Shown: positions 1 to 10,858 of the stretch, one piece after another
Layout: each line of letters starts with the position of its first letter
Position numbering within the stretch: position 1 is the stretch's first letter
Origin: an uncultured Opitutaceae bacterium
GTDB taxonomy: Bacteria; Verrucomicrobiota; Verrucomicrobiia; Opitutales; Opitutaceae
Direction of reading: 5' to 3'
Assembly: GCA_903919205.1 (NCBI GenBank)
Contig: CAIXHE010000109.1
Coordinates: 36,078-100,077 of the forward strand
Length of the DNA: 64,000 nt
The notes under the pieces: model-generated
What the model was told of the DNA's origin: nothing
What the model saw: only the letters and a program-made list of their open reading frames with translations
Database searches by the model: none
Made by a program: the position numbers and the translations under genes

Positions 1-2
1 AG

Positions 3-422
3 AAGATGGCCGGCAACCTGGCCGCGATCCTCGACAAGACCCGCCAGCTCGACGAGCGCATCGCCGAGATCGCGGAGTCCTCGAAGCAGCAGAACCAGGG
101 CATCGGCCAGCTCAACAACGCCGTCGCCAGCATGGACAAGGTCACCCAGGACAACGCGGCGCTCGCCGAGGAGTCGGCGGCCGCCTCCGAGGAGTTGAAG
201 GCCCAGGCCGACGAGGTCCGCCGGGAGGTCGAGGGGCTGATGCGCATGGCGCACGGCGGCACGATCGCCCAGGTGGAGGCGCAGGCCGAGACCCGGCCCC
301 TCGTGTTCGAGGACCGTCCCCTCAAGTCGGCGACGCGGCCGAAGAAGCCGCAGCCCGCGGCCCCGGACGGCGACGACCCTTTCAGCGACGCCGTCCCGCA
401 GGCCGAGGACGTGGCCGCGTAG
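3..422 (+). CDS. Methyl-accepting chemotaxis protein, C-terminal fragment (cut by window edge)
   Basis: This is the signalling-domain tail of a chemoreceptor. The reading frame is open to the left edge, so the true start lies outside the window. The visible part begins just after the kinase-contact tip and carries the descending coiled-coil helix, with the family pattern QNQGIGQLNNAVASMDKVTQDNAALAEESAAASEEL. That segment closely matches the corresponding part of the second chemoreceptor at 47034-49049. After the coiled coil comes a roughly 60-residue acidic and proline-rich tail that probably hangs free in the cytoplasm. No CheR/CheB pentapeptide tether is evident at the end. It would relay ligand occupancy to CheA/CheW, but the sensor domain cannot be seen. 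Confidence 0.9.
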   Translation, partial: KMAGNLAAILDKTRQLDERIAEIAESSKQQNQGIGQLNNAVASMDKVTQDNAALAEESAAASEELKAQADEVRREVEGLMRMAHGGTIAQVEAQAETRPLVFEDRPLKSATRPKKPQPAAPDGDDPFSDAVPQAEDVAA

Positions 423-434
423 GGCCGCGGGCCC

Positions 435-1385
435 TCAGTGGATTCGCGCCAGGATACTGCCGTCGACCAGGTCGGTCGCGGCGGACTTGGGCAGCTTGAA
501 GACCTCGCAGCTGCGTTCCCAGGTCGCGGGCCGCATCTCTCCCAGGTGGTCCGACTCGGCCTTCGCGTACTTCTCAAGCTCGCCCAGCGACTTCTCCTGG
601 TAGGTCACGTCATCCTTGGGCAGGTAGCGCGCGACGATCATCTCAGCGCACGCCCGCGGGCGCGAGAAGGCCTCCCGCCACCCGCGGTTGGTGGCCCTGA
701 GGAAGGCGGCGAGCACCTCGGGGCGCCCCCGCACGAGCGCCTCGGGGGCAAAATAGACCTGCGAGTACGTGACGAAGCCGTTGTCGCGCCCCTGGAAGGT
801 CCTGGTGGGATGGCCCCCGAGCTCGATCCCCACCTTCTCGTCGATCGCGTAGGCCACCTGGGCGTCGATCTTCCCGGCCCCGAGCGACGTCAGGTCGTCG
901 CCGATGTCGACGGTGTGGACGTCCTCCTTCGCCAGGCCGTTGAAGGCGAGCATCAGCTCCAGCTGAGGGTGGTCGTAGGAGTGCAGCCCGATCGTGCGCC
1001 CCTTCAGGTCGCGGAAGGCCTTGATGGGGCCGTCCCTGAGCGTGAGGATGCACAGGGGCGAAGCCTGCAGCATGGTCGCGAAGGCCTTGATCGGCTGGTG
1101 GGCGGCTCGCGCCCGCAGGAGCACGAGCCCGTCGGCCACCCCGATCACGTTCGGGGCCGCGAGCACCGGTTCGACAGCGGACGGCATGGTGGACAGGTCG
1201 ATCGCCCGAACCGAGACATCGAGTCCCTCCGCGGCGTACCAGCCCTTCTCCTTGGCCACGAGCACCCCCGCGAACTGTGCGTTGGGGATCCAGTCGAGCT
1301 GGACGGTAAGCGGGGCGGCCGCCCTGCAGGCAAGCGCGCAGAGGAGCGCGGCAGCGGCCAAAGGGATTCTGGTGGGCAACAACAT
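435..1385 (-). CDS. NMT1/THI5-like ABC transporter substrate-binding protein
   Basis: This is a 316-residue exported solute-binding protein. It starts with a signal peptide (residues 1-24, hydrophobic core AAALLCALACRAAA; the Cys could be a lipid anchor but the lipobox is imperfect). The mature start TVQLDWIPNAQFAGVLVAKEKGWYAAEGLDV is the signature of the NMT1/ThiY/SsuA family, whose members bind pyrimidine precursors of thiamine, alkanesulfonates or related small molecules. The DLKGRTIGL segment near residue 125 is also typical. No permease or ATPase gene lies beside it. It follows atpG by 49 nt on the same strand and could be read through from the N-ATPase operon. A second family member lies at 62052-63131. 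The substrate cannot be told from sequence. Confidence 0.85.
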   Translation of the reverse strand: MLLPTRIPLAAAALLCALACRAAAPLTVQLDWIPNAQFAGVLVAKEKGWYAAEGLDVSVRAIDLSTMPSAVEPVLAAPNVIGVADGLVLLRARAAHQPIKAFATMLQASPLCILTLRDGPIKAFRDLKGRTIGLHSYDHPQLELMLAFNGLAKEDVHTVDIGDDLTSLGAGKIDAQVAYAIDEKVGIELGGHPTRTFQGRDNGFVTYSQVYFAPEALVRGRPEVLAAFLRATNRGWREAFSRPRACAEMIVARYLPKDDVTYQEKSLGELEKYAKAESDHLGEMRPATWERSCEVFKLPKSAATDLVDGSILARIH

Positions 1386-1434
1386 CGGCGACTTTCAGCA
1401 GGAGCCGCGCCAAGCCACGGCGCGGGTGTCCCTC

Positions 1435-2334
1435 CTAGGCTCCGGGCTTGGCGGCGGTCAGCGCCTCGTACCCGGAGATGACGTCGAAGAGCTCCTCGTC
1501 GATCGCCTCCTGCCTCATCCGGTGGTAGGTTCGGTTGAGGTCGACCAGCATGTCATCGATGTTCTTCTCCGCCCGCTGCATCGACGCCAGGCGGCTCGCG
1601 TTCTCGGAGGCCAGGGACTCCGCGCACGCCTGGAAGAGGGAGACGAAGAGGAACTCGCGCAGGAACGCGGGCAGCGCCGGGGTGGGACCCTCGATCACCT
1701 GGACCAGGACCTTCGTCGGCCAGGGCTCCGCCGAGATCCTAGCCTGCCACGCCCGGTCGAACGGGAGCAGGAGCTTGCCGACGGGCGCGTACGAGGAGGC
1801 CGCGCGGGGGGCGTTGTGGAAGACGTACACGTCCGAGACCTCCCGCTTCTCGAGCGCGTGCTCCACGGCGATCAGGATCTCGCCGACCATGGACGTGATG
1901 GAGCCGACCGACGTCGGCAGCGCCATCGGCGGGTTCCCCGCCTGCGCCGCCTCGGGCAGGAGCGCGCGCACGCGCTCCCCGACCGCCCAGAGCTTGCAGG
2001 TCGTTCCCTTCAAGCCCTCCAGCCAGTGCTCCGCGTAGTCGGCGACCACCTCGTTGAACCGCCCGACGAGCCCCTGGTCCGACCCGAACACCACTGCGCC
2101 CACCCTCGGCGGCGGCCCGTGGTGGCTCGGCGCGCCCTTGGGCTGGGGCCCGCGCTCGCGCAGGCACGCCCCCAGCCCGAGCTCGAGGGTTCGCGCGTAG
2201 TCGTCGAGCGCGCGGACCGACCGCTCGTACTGTCCGATGCTCGACACCGCCAGCGCCTTCATGGCCCGGACGACGCCCTCCAGGTCGCCGGCGGTGGTGA
2301 TCCTTCGGCTCAGGCTAAGGGCCGCCCCGCTCAT
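1435..2334 (-). CDS. atpG: N-type F1F0-ATPase gamma subunit
   Basis: This is the central-stalk subunit, 299 residues, starting MSGAALSLSRRITTAGDLEGVVRAMKALA. That start matches the family's N-terminal helix, in which residues after the conserved RRI..T pair with the C-terminal helix to form the rotor shaft. The C-terminal helix ENASRLASMQRAEKNIDDMLVDLNRTYHRMRQEAIDEELFDVISGYEAL is also typical. The ATG overlaps the atpA stop (ATGA), so this start is preferred over a much longer open frame that runs back through atpA. It is the last gene of the atpDCQRBEFAG order, which is characteristic of N-ATPases, the laterally spread second F-type ATPase. Confidence 0.95.
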   Translation of the reverse strand: MSGAALSLSRRITTAGDLEGVVRAMKALAVSSIGQYERSVRALDDYARTLELGLGACLRERGPQPKGAPSHHGPPPRVGAVVFGSDQGLVGRFNEVVADYAEHWLEGLKGTTCKLWAVGERVRALLPEAAQAGNPPMALPTSVGSITSMVGEILIAVEHALEKREVSDVYVFHNAPRAASSYAPVGKLLLPFDRAWQARISAEPWPTKVLVQVIEGPTPALPAFLREFLFVSLFQACAESLASENASRLASMQRAEKNIDDMLVDLNRTYHRMRQEAIDEELFDVISGYEALTAAKPGA

Positions 2335-3887
2335 GGGGCGGGCGGGTTCGGACTCGGGGCGGGAACCAGCGGCGCCAGCACGCGCCGGGCCGTGTCCAGG
2401 ATCGCCGTGTGGTCCGCGGCCGACAGGCTGACGGCCGCGGCCGCGTGCTCCCGCACGTCCTTCGGCAGCTGGCACACGGCCGCGCGCAGCTCGCGCACGC
2501 CCTGCGCGACGCGGTCGACCGGGACCGGGTCGAACAGGCCGGCCGTCAGGGCGACCAGGATGACGATCTGGTCGGTGAGGGGCACGGGCTGCGACTCGGG
2601 CTGGATGAAGCAGGCGCGGATGCGCCGGCCGTGGTCGATCGTGCGGCCGGTCGCCGCGTCCAGCCGCGTCCCGAACTTGGCGAAGGCCTCCAGCTCCGCG
2701 AACTGCGAGTAGGCGAGCTTCAGGTCCCCTGCGATCGCGCGATAGGCCGGGCGCTGGGCCTCGCCCCCGACCCGCGACACCGACTTGCCCGCGTCGACCG
2801 CGGGCATCACCCCGAGCTCGAAGAGCTTCGGCGAGAGGTAGATCTGGCCATCCGTGATCGAGATCAGGTTCGTGGGGATGTAGGCCGAGATGTCCCCGGC
2901 CTCCGTCTCGATGACCGGCAGCGCCGTCAGCGAGCCGCCCCCGCGCTCCTTCGAGAGGTGAGTCGAGCGCTCGAGCATGCGCGAGTGGATGTAGAAAATG
3001 TCGCCCGGGAAGGCCTCGCGCCCGGGCGGGCGGCGCAGCAGGAGCGAGAGCTCGCGGTAGGAGCGCGCATGGTGCGTCAGGTCGTCGTAGACGATCAGCA
3101 CGTCCCGGCCGCACTCCATGAAGTGTTCGGCGATGCTCGTGGCCGCGTACGGCGCGATGTAGGCGAGGCCGGGCGCCGCCGCGCCGTCGGCCACCAGGAC
3201 CACGGTGTAGTCCATGGCACCGGCCGCCTGGAGCGAGGCGACCACCTTGGCCACGGCCGAGGCGCGCTGGCAGATGGCGCAGTAGACGCACAGGACGTCC
3301 TTGCCGCGCTGGTTGAGGATGGTGTCGATTGCGATCGTGGTCTTCCCGGTCTCGCGGTCCCCGAGGATCAGCTCCCTCTGCCCGCGCCCCACCGGCACGA
3401 GTGCGTCGACCACGATCAGCCCGGTCTGGAGGGGCACGGAGACCGACTGCCGGTCCATGATGGGCGGCGCCGGACGCTCGACGGGCCGGCGCTCCGTTCC
3501 GGGAACGGGCCCGCGGTTGTCGAGGGGATCGCCGAGCGGGTCGACGACCCGCCCGAGGAGCCCGTTGCCGACCACGATGTCCGCGACCCGCCCGGTGCGC
3601 TCGACCTCGTCCCCGGCGCGCAGCTCCTGGAATTCGCCAAGCAGGATCACGCCCACCTCGTGCTCGTCGACGTTGAAGGCGATTCCCAGGAGGCCGCCCT
3701 TGAACCTCACGAGCTCCTCGAAGCCCACGCCAGGCAGGCCGGAAACGCGGGCGATACCGGTGGAGATGCTGAGCACGGTGCCCACCTCGTGCGTCTTAAG
3801 AACGGGGCTGAAGGCCTCGCGCGCCTCCCGCAGGTCACCGAACGCGCGGTCCAGCGCGGCGTCGAGGGTTCCGGCGCGGGCGTTCAT
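2331..3887 (-). CDS. atpA: N-type F1F0-ATPase alpha subunit
   Basis: This is the non-catalytic nucleotide-binding subunit, 518 residues. Visible are the N-terminal beta-barrel (VLSISTGIARVSGLPGVGFEELV), a P-loop at about residue 170 and the segment ICQRASAVAKV. The P-loop reads GDRETGKT, against the usual GDRQTGKT, so Gln is replaced by Glu in the Walker A motif. The alpha arginine-finger region ISITDGQIYL and the C-terminal helical domain are intact. Four-base ATGA overlaps join it to atpF upstream and atpG downstream, pointing to translational coupling. The family assignment is secure; the N-type identity comes from the operon order and the presence of AtpQ and AtpR. Confidence 0.95.
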   Translation of the reverse strand: MNARAGTLDAALDRAFGDLREAREAFSPVLKTHEVGTVLSISTGIARVSGLPGVGFEELVRFKGGLLGIAFNVDEHEVGVILLGEFQELRAGDEVERTGRVADIVVGNGLLGRVVDPLGDPLDNRGPVPGTERRPVERPAPPIMDRQSVSVPLQTGLIVVDALVPVGRGQRELILGDRETGKTTIAIDTILNQRGKDVLCVYCAICQRASAVAKVVASLQAAGAMDYTVVLVADGAAAPGLAYIAPYAATSIAEHFMECGRDVLIVYDDLTHHARSYRELSLLLRRPPGREAFPGDIFYIHSRMLERSTHLSKERGGGSLTALPVIETEAGDISAYIPTNLISITDGQIYLSPKLFELGVMPAVDAGKSVSRVGGEAQRPAYRAIAGDLKLAYSQFAELEAFAKFGTRLDAATGRTIDHGRRIRACFIQPESQPVPLTDQIVILVALTAGLFDPVPVDRVAQGVRELRAAVCQLPKDVREHAAAAVSLSAADHTAILDTARRVLAPLVPAPSPNPPAP

Positions 3888-4702
3888 ACCGCGGCCGCGT
3901 TCACGTGGGTGGCCGCCACGGCCGCCCCCGGCTTCGCACCGGGCCCCTGCGAGTCCAGCAGGCCCCCCACCCTCCGATCGAGGGCACCGAGATACTCGGC
4001 GATGCTCCAGCCCACCTTTTGCCCCCCGGCGCGCAGCTCGATGCCGCAGACCGTGGTGTCCGAGTCGGCGAACCTCACCTTCACCTCGGTCGAGAACGTC
4101 TCGTTGAGCGCGTTCTGGATCGCGGCGCGCTGCGCCCCGGGGATGTCGAAGGTGCTGGTGACCACCGCGGGCTCGGCCGAGCCGCGCAGCGCCGCGCCCA
4201 GCGCCTCCTTCGACTGGGCGTCCATCTGCCGCAGCCGGCGGGTGAAGACCTCTCCCATGCGCTCCTCCAGGCTCACCGTGGCGAGGTCCGCGAGGGTCTT
4301 TCGGGCGATGGCGAACACCTCGTCGCTGGCGCTGCGCCTCACCTGGGCGCCCAGGGCCGAGAGCTCGTCGCGCAGGGAGGCCTGCTGGCTGGCGCGCAGG
4401 GCGTCGGCCTCCTTGCGCGCGTCCCCCACCAGGCGGTCGTGGTCGGCCTTGGCGTCGTCCACCGCCTTGGCAAGGAGCGTGGCGCGCTGGTCGTCGAAAG
4501 CCTTGTCCTTGGCCTGGAAGTCGTCCCTGGACTTCTGGGCCTCCGCCCTCTTTGTGTTGGCGTCGGCAACCTCGGCGGCGATGCGCTTCTCGCGGGTGTC
4601 GATGGCGGCGAGGACCGGCTTGTAGAGGAAGTGCTTCAGCAGCCAGACGAGGATGATGAAGTTGAGCGCCTGGGCGCCCACGGTGAACCAGTCAATGAGC
4701 AT
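3884..4702 (-). CDS. atpF: N-type F1F0-ATPase b subunit with fused delta-like region
   Basis: This is a 272-residue peripheral-stalk subunit. It has one N-terminal membrane helix (residues 7-27, ALNFIILVWLLKHFLYKPVL) and a long charged coiled coil to about residue 125. The C-terminal region (about 130-250) resembles the delta/OSCP role, with EERMGEVFTRRLRQM and FSTEVKVRFADSDTTVCGIELRAGGQKVGWSI. Ordinary b subunits are about 160 residues. The extra length and the absence of a separate atpH fit N-ATPase operons, where the b subunit is extended and takes over the delta function. It lies 2 nt downstream of atpE. Confidence 0.93.
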   Translation of the reverse strand: MLIDWFTVGAQALNFIILVWLLKHFLYKPVLAAIDTREKRIAAEVADANTKRAEAQKSRDDFQAKDKAFDDQRATLLAKAVDDAKADHDRLVGDARKEADALRASQQASLRDELSALGAQVRRSASDEVFAIARKTLADLATVSLEERMGEVFTRRLRQMDAQSKEALGAALRGSAEPAVVTSTFDIPGAQRAAIQNALNETFSTEVKVRFADSDTTVCGIELRAGGQKVGWSIAEYLGALDRRVGGLLDSQGPGAKPGAAVAATHVNAAAV

Positions 4703-4704
4703 GG

Positions 4705-4986
4705 CTATTTGGCGCCCGCCTTGGCGATCACGTGGGTCCAGAAGGGATTCGCGAAGATGAGGATCATCGACACGACGAAGGTGTAGATCGCGGTCGACTC
4801 GATCATCGCAAGCCCGACGAACAGGGTGCGCGTGATGGTCGACGAGGCGTCGGGCTGCTGCGCGAGCGAGGTGAGGGCGCTGGCGACGGCGCGGCCCTCG
4901 CCGAGGGCCGGCCCCATGCAGCCGAAGCCGGTGGTGATGCCGGCTGTGGCGATGGAGGTGACGGCGATGATGGTGGTAGGGTCCAT
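4705..4986 (-). CDS. atpE: N-type F1F0-ATPase c subunit (rotor ring)
   Basis: This is a 93-residue hairpin of two membrane helices (about 7-42 and 52-82). Helix 2 carries the ion-binding Glu63 in MIESTAIYTFVV, with Ser64, Thr65 and Tyr68. This is the full ligand set that defines sodium-type c subunits. Helix 1 has a second acid, Glu30 (PALGEGRA). Two carboxylates also occur in the Burkholderia N-ATPase c17 ring, which was shown to bind protons, so the coupling ion here (sodium or proton) is open. The glycine-packing motif of helix 1 is loose, which fits large c rings. A large ring means many ions per ATP, favouring work as an ATP-driven pump or synthesis at low motive force. Confidence 0.95.
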   Translation of the reverse strand: MDPTTIIAVTSIATAGITTGFGCMGPALGEGRAVASALTSLAQQPDASSTITRTLFVGLAMIESTAIYTFVVSMILIFANPFWTHVIAKAGAK

Positions 4987-5013
4987 GGGAGTCCTTGGGT
5001 TTGCTGGAACGGG

Positions 5014-5718
5014 TTATGGGTGGGCGGGCGCGGCCTTGGGGGCCGGCTTCGGCGTCGGCGACCGCGTGGCTGCCGCGATGTAGACCGCGGCAAGAATTCC
5101 GAAGATGTAGGCCTGGACCATGCCCGTCAGCAGCCCGAGCGCCGTCATGGCGACCGGGAAGATGAACGGGGTGATGGTGAGGAGGATCGCGACAATCATC
5201 ACGCCGCTCATCATGTTGCCGAAGAGGCGCACCGCCAGGGCCAGCGTGCGCGAGAACTCGCTGATGATGTTGAAGGGGAGCATGATGAAGGACGGCGTCG
5301 TGTAGCTCTTCAGGTAGCTCCAGAGGCCCTGCGCTCGGACGCCGTAGAACGGCACGGCCACGAACACGAGGAGCGCGAGCGCGGCCGTCGTGGAGAGGGA
5401 GCCGGTCGGCGGCTTGAAGCCCGGGATGATCGTGCCGAGGGCGGCCGTGCCGACGAAGAGGAAGAGCGTGGCGAGGAAAGCGAGGTAGCGCCCCGGGTTG
5501 TCGACGCCCAGCTCCTTGATCTGCTCCTGGATGGCGCCGACCAGGATCTCAAGGGTGGCCTGCCAGCGGGAAATCACGGCGCCGGTGGCGAGCCTGCGGG
5601 TGATCAGCCACGCTCCCGCCGACATGGCAACCATCATGATCCAGGTCGTCAGGACGGTGAGGTTCAGCTTGGCGAACCCGTGCTGCCAGAGGATGTCCTG
5701 GTCGGTCGTGAGGTTCAT
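5014..5718 (-). CDS. atpB: N-type F1F0-ATPase a subunit
   Basis: This is the 234-residue stator channel subunit with five or six membrane helices. The essential Arg is visible in SEFSRTLALAVRLFGNMMSG (the RLFGNM pattern, about residue 172). The start MNLTTDQDILWQHGFAKLN was chosen because its ATG overlaps the atpR stop codon by 4 nt. A longer open frame upstream runs through atpR and is not coding. The C-terminus carries a short Pro/Ala/Lys tail (SPTPKPAPKAAPAHP). Confidence 0.94.
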   Translation of the reverse strand: MNLTTDQDILWQHGFAKLNLTVLTTWIMMVAMSAGAWLITRRLATGAVISRWQATLEILVGAIQEQIKELGVDNPGRYLAFLATLFLFVGTAALGTIIPGFKPPTGSLSTTAALALLVFVAVPFYGVRAQGLWSYLKSYTTPSFIMLPFNIISEFSRTLALAVRLFGNMMSGVMIVAILLTITPFIFPVAMTALGLLTGMVQAYIFGILAAVYIAAATRSPTPKPAPKAAPAHP

Positions 5719-6023
5719 GGGTGCGCGTCCTTCGCTGGCGACTGCGCGGGCTTGGGGTGGGCGCGCGTCATGTGCGCCACGACCGGGCGGGCGACCAGGA
5801 AGCCGAGCATGCAGGCGAGCCACCGCCTCCAGTCCTCGCGCGCGACCAGGATGAAGCCCGTGGCGACCAGCGCCATGCGGACCACGATGCTGCCGAGGAA
5901 CCAGGCGGCAGGCCGGCTTGAGGACACGCCGCGCAGCACCGTCCACCAGAGGCCGCCGTAGAAGGCGCCCCCGAGCAGCAGGCCCGCGAGAAGGGCTAGG
6001 AGGATGCGGGGCACGTCATTCAT
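5715..6023 (-). CDS. atpR: N-ATPase accessory membrane protein AtpR
   Basis: This is a 102-residue protein with three predicted membrane helices (about 8-28, 39-60, 66-85). The pattern GGAFYGGLWWTVLRG...SRPAAWFLGSIVVRMALVATGF fits AtpR, found only in N-ATPase operons, where conserved membrane arginines (here Arg31 and Arg49) are thought to assist assembly of the large c ring. It overlaps atpQ upstream and atpB downstream. AtpR plus the extended b subunit is the clearest mark that this is an N-ATPase rather than the housekeeping enzyme. Confidence 0.9.
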   Translation of the reverse strand: MNDVPRILLALLAGLLLGGAFYGGLWWTVLRGVSSSRPAAWFLGSIVVRMALVATGFILVAREDWRRWLACMLGFLVARPVVAHMTRAHPKPAQSPAKDAHP

Positions 6024-6343
6024 CCTTGGAGTCGGGCTCGTCGCCCATCGACTTGTTCTCCTGAGCCACCCAACGCCACGCGTTGAAGCAGCCCAGTGCG
6101 AGCCCGGCCACGAGCAGCATCAGGGTCCACGAGCGCGGGCCCGGGTGGTGGTGGTCGATCCAGAGCCCGAGGAGCGCCCCGGCCACGGTGGGCACCGCGA
6201 CGGACCAGCCCACGAGCCCGGTCATGCCGAGGCCGAACCAGACGCCCCTCGGTCCGTCCCGCTCGGCCTTGAGCTTGCGCGCGGCCTTGTCGGAGATCTC
6301 CTCGAGGAATCCCTCGCGCGGATCCTTGGGTCCGGGCTTGGGG

Positions 6344-6354
<11 letters not shown>
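6016..6354 (-). CDS. atpQ: N-ATPase accessory membrane protein AtpQ (AtpI-like)
   Basis: This is a 112-residue protein with a charged N-terminal third (FLEEISDKAARKLKAERDGPRGVWFGLGMTGLVGWSVAVPTVAGALLG) and two membrane helices. The pattern G..GLVGWS..VP...G.LLG.W.D is typical of the AtpQ/AtpI family of F-ATPase assembly proteins. It overlaps atpC by 11 nt and atpR by 8 nt, so it is embedded in the operon. The biochemical role is inferred from family position only. Confidence 0.88.
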
Positions 6355-8448
<2,094 letters not shown>

Positions 8449-8458
8449 GCCCGATCCA

Positions 8459-10804
8459 CTAGGACAGGCGCAGGCGCCGCAGGACCGGGACCTTCGCGAG
8501 GTCGAGGAGGACCGCGAAGGCCGCCGCGCCCGCGAGCATGCATGCGATCCACAGGGGCGGGACAGGCGCCATGGCCACGCCCCAGAGGGCAAGCGCGGAG
8601 GCGATCGCCACGTCCGCGACGCTCGAAGCGACCAGCCAGCCGCTGGGGGGCGAGGTCCACAGCCCGAGTCGCACCCGGTTGCAGTACGTGGTCGCCTGGT
8701 TTCCGAAGACGATGGCGAGGAACGCAAAGGTCCTGAGCGGCTCGATGGCCGGCCCCAGCCGGCCCCGCGCAACCAGGAGCACCGCCAGGCAGTAGCCGAG
8801 CTCGCAGAAGCCCATGAAGGCGCCCGCCAGGGTGAGGCCCCCGACATGCCACGCGTTGGGTTTGGGGGAGGGGCGGACATTGTCCGTGGTGAGCGACATC
8901 CCGAGGAGATCGCCGGTCAGCATGACGATCACCATCAGCATCGGGGTGAGGATGGCGTGCCCGGTCAGCACGAGGCCCGCGGCCAGAAAGAGCACCTGCA
9001 CGATCTTCTTGGTCACCGAGTTGAGCGTGTAGGTGAGGATCCTCTGGAAGGTGATCCGGCCCTCCTTCACCGAGGCGACGATCCCCCCCAGTCCCGGCTT
9101 CGTCAGCACGATGCCGGCCGCCGCCTTGGCCACGTCGGTTGCGGTGGCGACGGCGATGCCCATGTGCGCCTGGCGCAGCGCAGGCGCATCGTTCGCGCCG
9201 TCGCCGCACATGCCCACGGTGTGCCCGCTCCTCTGGAAGGCCTTCACCAGGGCGAATTTCCCCTCGGGAAGCACCCCGGCGTAGACGGAGTATTGCTCGG
9301 GCCGAGCGTCGGGGGGCACCGCCCCGGGCGGGCACGCGGGGCCCTCGAGACCCACCTCGCGGGCCGCGATGAGCGCGGTCTCCGGTGCATCACCCGTGAT
9401 CATGACCGTGCGCACGCCGAGGGTGCCGAGCTCGGCCACGAGGGCGGAGGAGTCCGCGCGGGGCGGGTCGCTCAGGCCGATCACCCCGGCGAGCCTCAGG
9501 TTGCCTGGGGCGCCCGCGGCTACCGCGAGCACGCGCATCCCGCTCGCCTCCATCTGGGCGGCGACCCCGGACGCCTCGGGACAAGCCTGGCATAGGCGCG
9601 AGACCACGTCGAAGGCCCCCTTCACCGCAAGCTCGGCGCCGCCGCCGGGTGAAAGCGTGGCCTGGGACATCTTGGTCGCGGGGTCGAAGTGCGAGAAATG
9701 GAGGAGCGCGGGTAGGCCCGCCGCCGGATGGAGCAGGGCCGCCGAGCGCACCGCGGCGTCCACGGTGTCCTGTCCGCCCTCCGAGCTGGCCAGGGAGGCG
9801 AAGCCGAGCACGTGGGCTTCGTCGAAGCCCTGCATCGGGCGGGTCTGCGTGACGCTGAGCTCGTTGCAGGTCAGGGTTCCGGTCTTGTCCGCGCAGAGCA
9901 CGTCGATGCTCGCCGCCTCGTCAACCGCCGACAGCCGCGTCGGCAGGACGCCGACCCGGCCGAGGTCCCTCGCGCCCACCGCCGCGGCCAGGGTGAAGGT
10001 GGCGGGAAGGGCCACCGGGACCGAGGCCAGGACCGCAGTCAGCACGAGGGTAATGATCTCGCTTGGGGGGCGCCCCAGGTGGTGCGCGTAGAAGGCCAGG
10101 GCCACCGTGATCGCACCGTTGCAGATCGCGAGGTTGCGCACCACGCGGAAGACGGCCTTCTGCTGCGTGCTCTCGACGCTCGCCGTGCGGACGAGCTCCG
10201 CCGATCTCCCGAACTTGCTGCGGCTGCCCGTGGCCGTCACGAGCGCCTCGGCCTCCCCGCGCCTGACGAGCGCCCCGGAGAAGGTGAGGACGCCGGGGCC
10301 GGCGTCGATCGGGATCGACTCGCCGGTCAGCATCGACTGGTCAATCAGGACCTCCCCTCCGGTCAGGGTCACGTCGGCGGGCACGCGCCCCCCGAGGCTC
10401 AGCTTCACCCGGTCGCCCGGCACCACCTGCGCGGCGGGAACCACCCTCCATTTTCCATCCCGGAGCACCGAGGCGCTGAGGGCGAGGCGGGACCTGAGCG
10501 CCACCAGAGTAGCCTGGGCCCTCCCCTCCTGCACGAAGCCGAGGAGCGCGTTGAACGTGAGCAGGGCAAGCAGGATCGACCCCTCGACATACTTGCCCAG
10601 GCAGATCTCCAGCACGAGCGCGGCCTCGAGCAGCCAGGGGACGGGCGCCGAAAACTGCGAGAGGACCCTCCAGAGCACTCCAGGCCGCGTGTCGGGCAGC
10701 GAGTTCGGACCCCACGCCGCGAGTCGGCTCGTTGCCTCGGCGGCCGAAAGGCCCCCGGCCGGCGTGGCCGGGGGAGGTGGCGGCTGCTTGGACTCTGCGG
10801 TCAT
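8459..10804 (-). CDS. P-type cation ATPase, plasma-membrane H+-ATPase-like (PIIIA)
   Basis: This is a 781-residue membrane pump. It carries the actuator TGES (about residue 160), the phosphorylation motif DKTGTLT (Asp about 305) and the hinge motif GDGANDAPAL (about 535). Membrane segment 4 reads PVALPATFTLA, the pattern of P-III proton pumps rather than heavy-metal (CPC) or calcium (PEGL) pumps. No N-terminal metal-binding domain is present. It follows the phosphoketolase gene by 54 nt with no promoter of its own, so the two are probably co-transcribed. Pumping protons out at ATP cost would suit fermentative acid production from acetyl-phosphate, but the ion is inferred. Confidence 0.88.
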   Translation of the reverse strand: MTAESKQPPPPPATPAGGLSAAEATSRLAAWGPNSLPDTRPGVLWRVLSQFSAPVPWLLEAALVLEICLGKYVEGSILLALLTFNALLGFVQEGRAQATLVALRSRLALSASVLRDGKWRVVPAAQVVPGDRVKLSLGGRVPADVTLTGGEVLIDQSMLTGESIPIDAGPGVLTFSGALVRRGEAEALVTATGSRSKFGRSAELVRTASVESTQQKAVFRVVRNLAICNGAITVALAFYAHHLGRPPSEIITLVLTAVLASVPVALPATFTLAAAVGARDLGRVGVLPTRLSAVDEAASIDVLCADKTGTLTCNELSVTQTRPMQGFDEAHVLGFASLASSEGGQDTVDAAVRSAALLHPAAGLPALLHFSHFDPATKMSQATLSPGGGAELAVKGAFDVVSRLCQACPEASGVAAQMEASGMRVLAVAAGAPGNLRLAGVIGLSDPPRADSSALVAELGTLGVRTVMITGDAPETALIAAREVGLEGPACPPGAVPPDARPEQYSVYAGVLPEGKFALVKAFQRSGHTVGMCGDGANDAPALRQAHMGIAVATATDVAKAAAGIVLTKPGLGGIVASVKEGRITFQRILTYTLNSVTKKIVQVLFLAAGLVLTGHAILTPMLMVIVMLTGDLLGMSLTTDNVRPSPKPNAWHVGGLTLAGAFMGFCELGYCLAVLLVARGRLGPAIEPLRTFAFLAIVFGNQATTYCNRVRLGLWTSPPSGWLVASSVADVAIASALALWGVAMAPVPPLWIACMLAGAAAFAVLLDLAKVPVLRRLRLS

Positions 10805-10858
10805 CGCACGGCGGTCCCCGGCCCCTGCGTCATCACCGGTCGGGACAGGCCCGGGCTC

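Noticed and set aside
2335..3291. Upstream extension of the gamma subunit frame
   Set aside because: It lies within atpA in another frame and has shadow composition; the ATGA overlap at 2331-2334 gives the natural start.
2409..4625. 738-residue plus-strand open frame opposite the N-ATPase genes
   Set aside because: It is antisense to atpA and atpF, which have clear motifs. Its translation is Arg/Gly/Asp-rich without domains, typical of a shadow frame in high-GC DNA.
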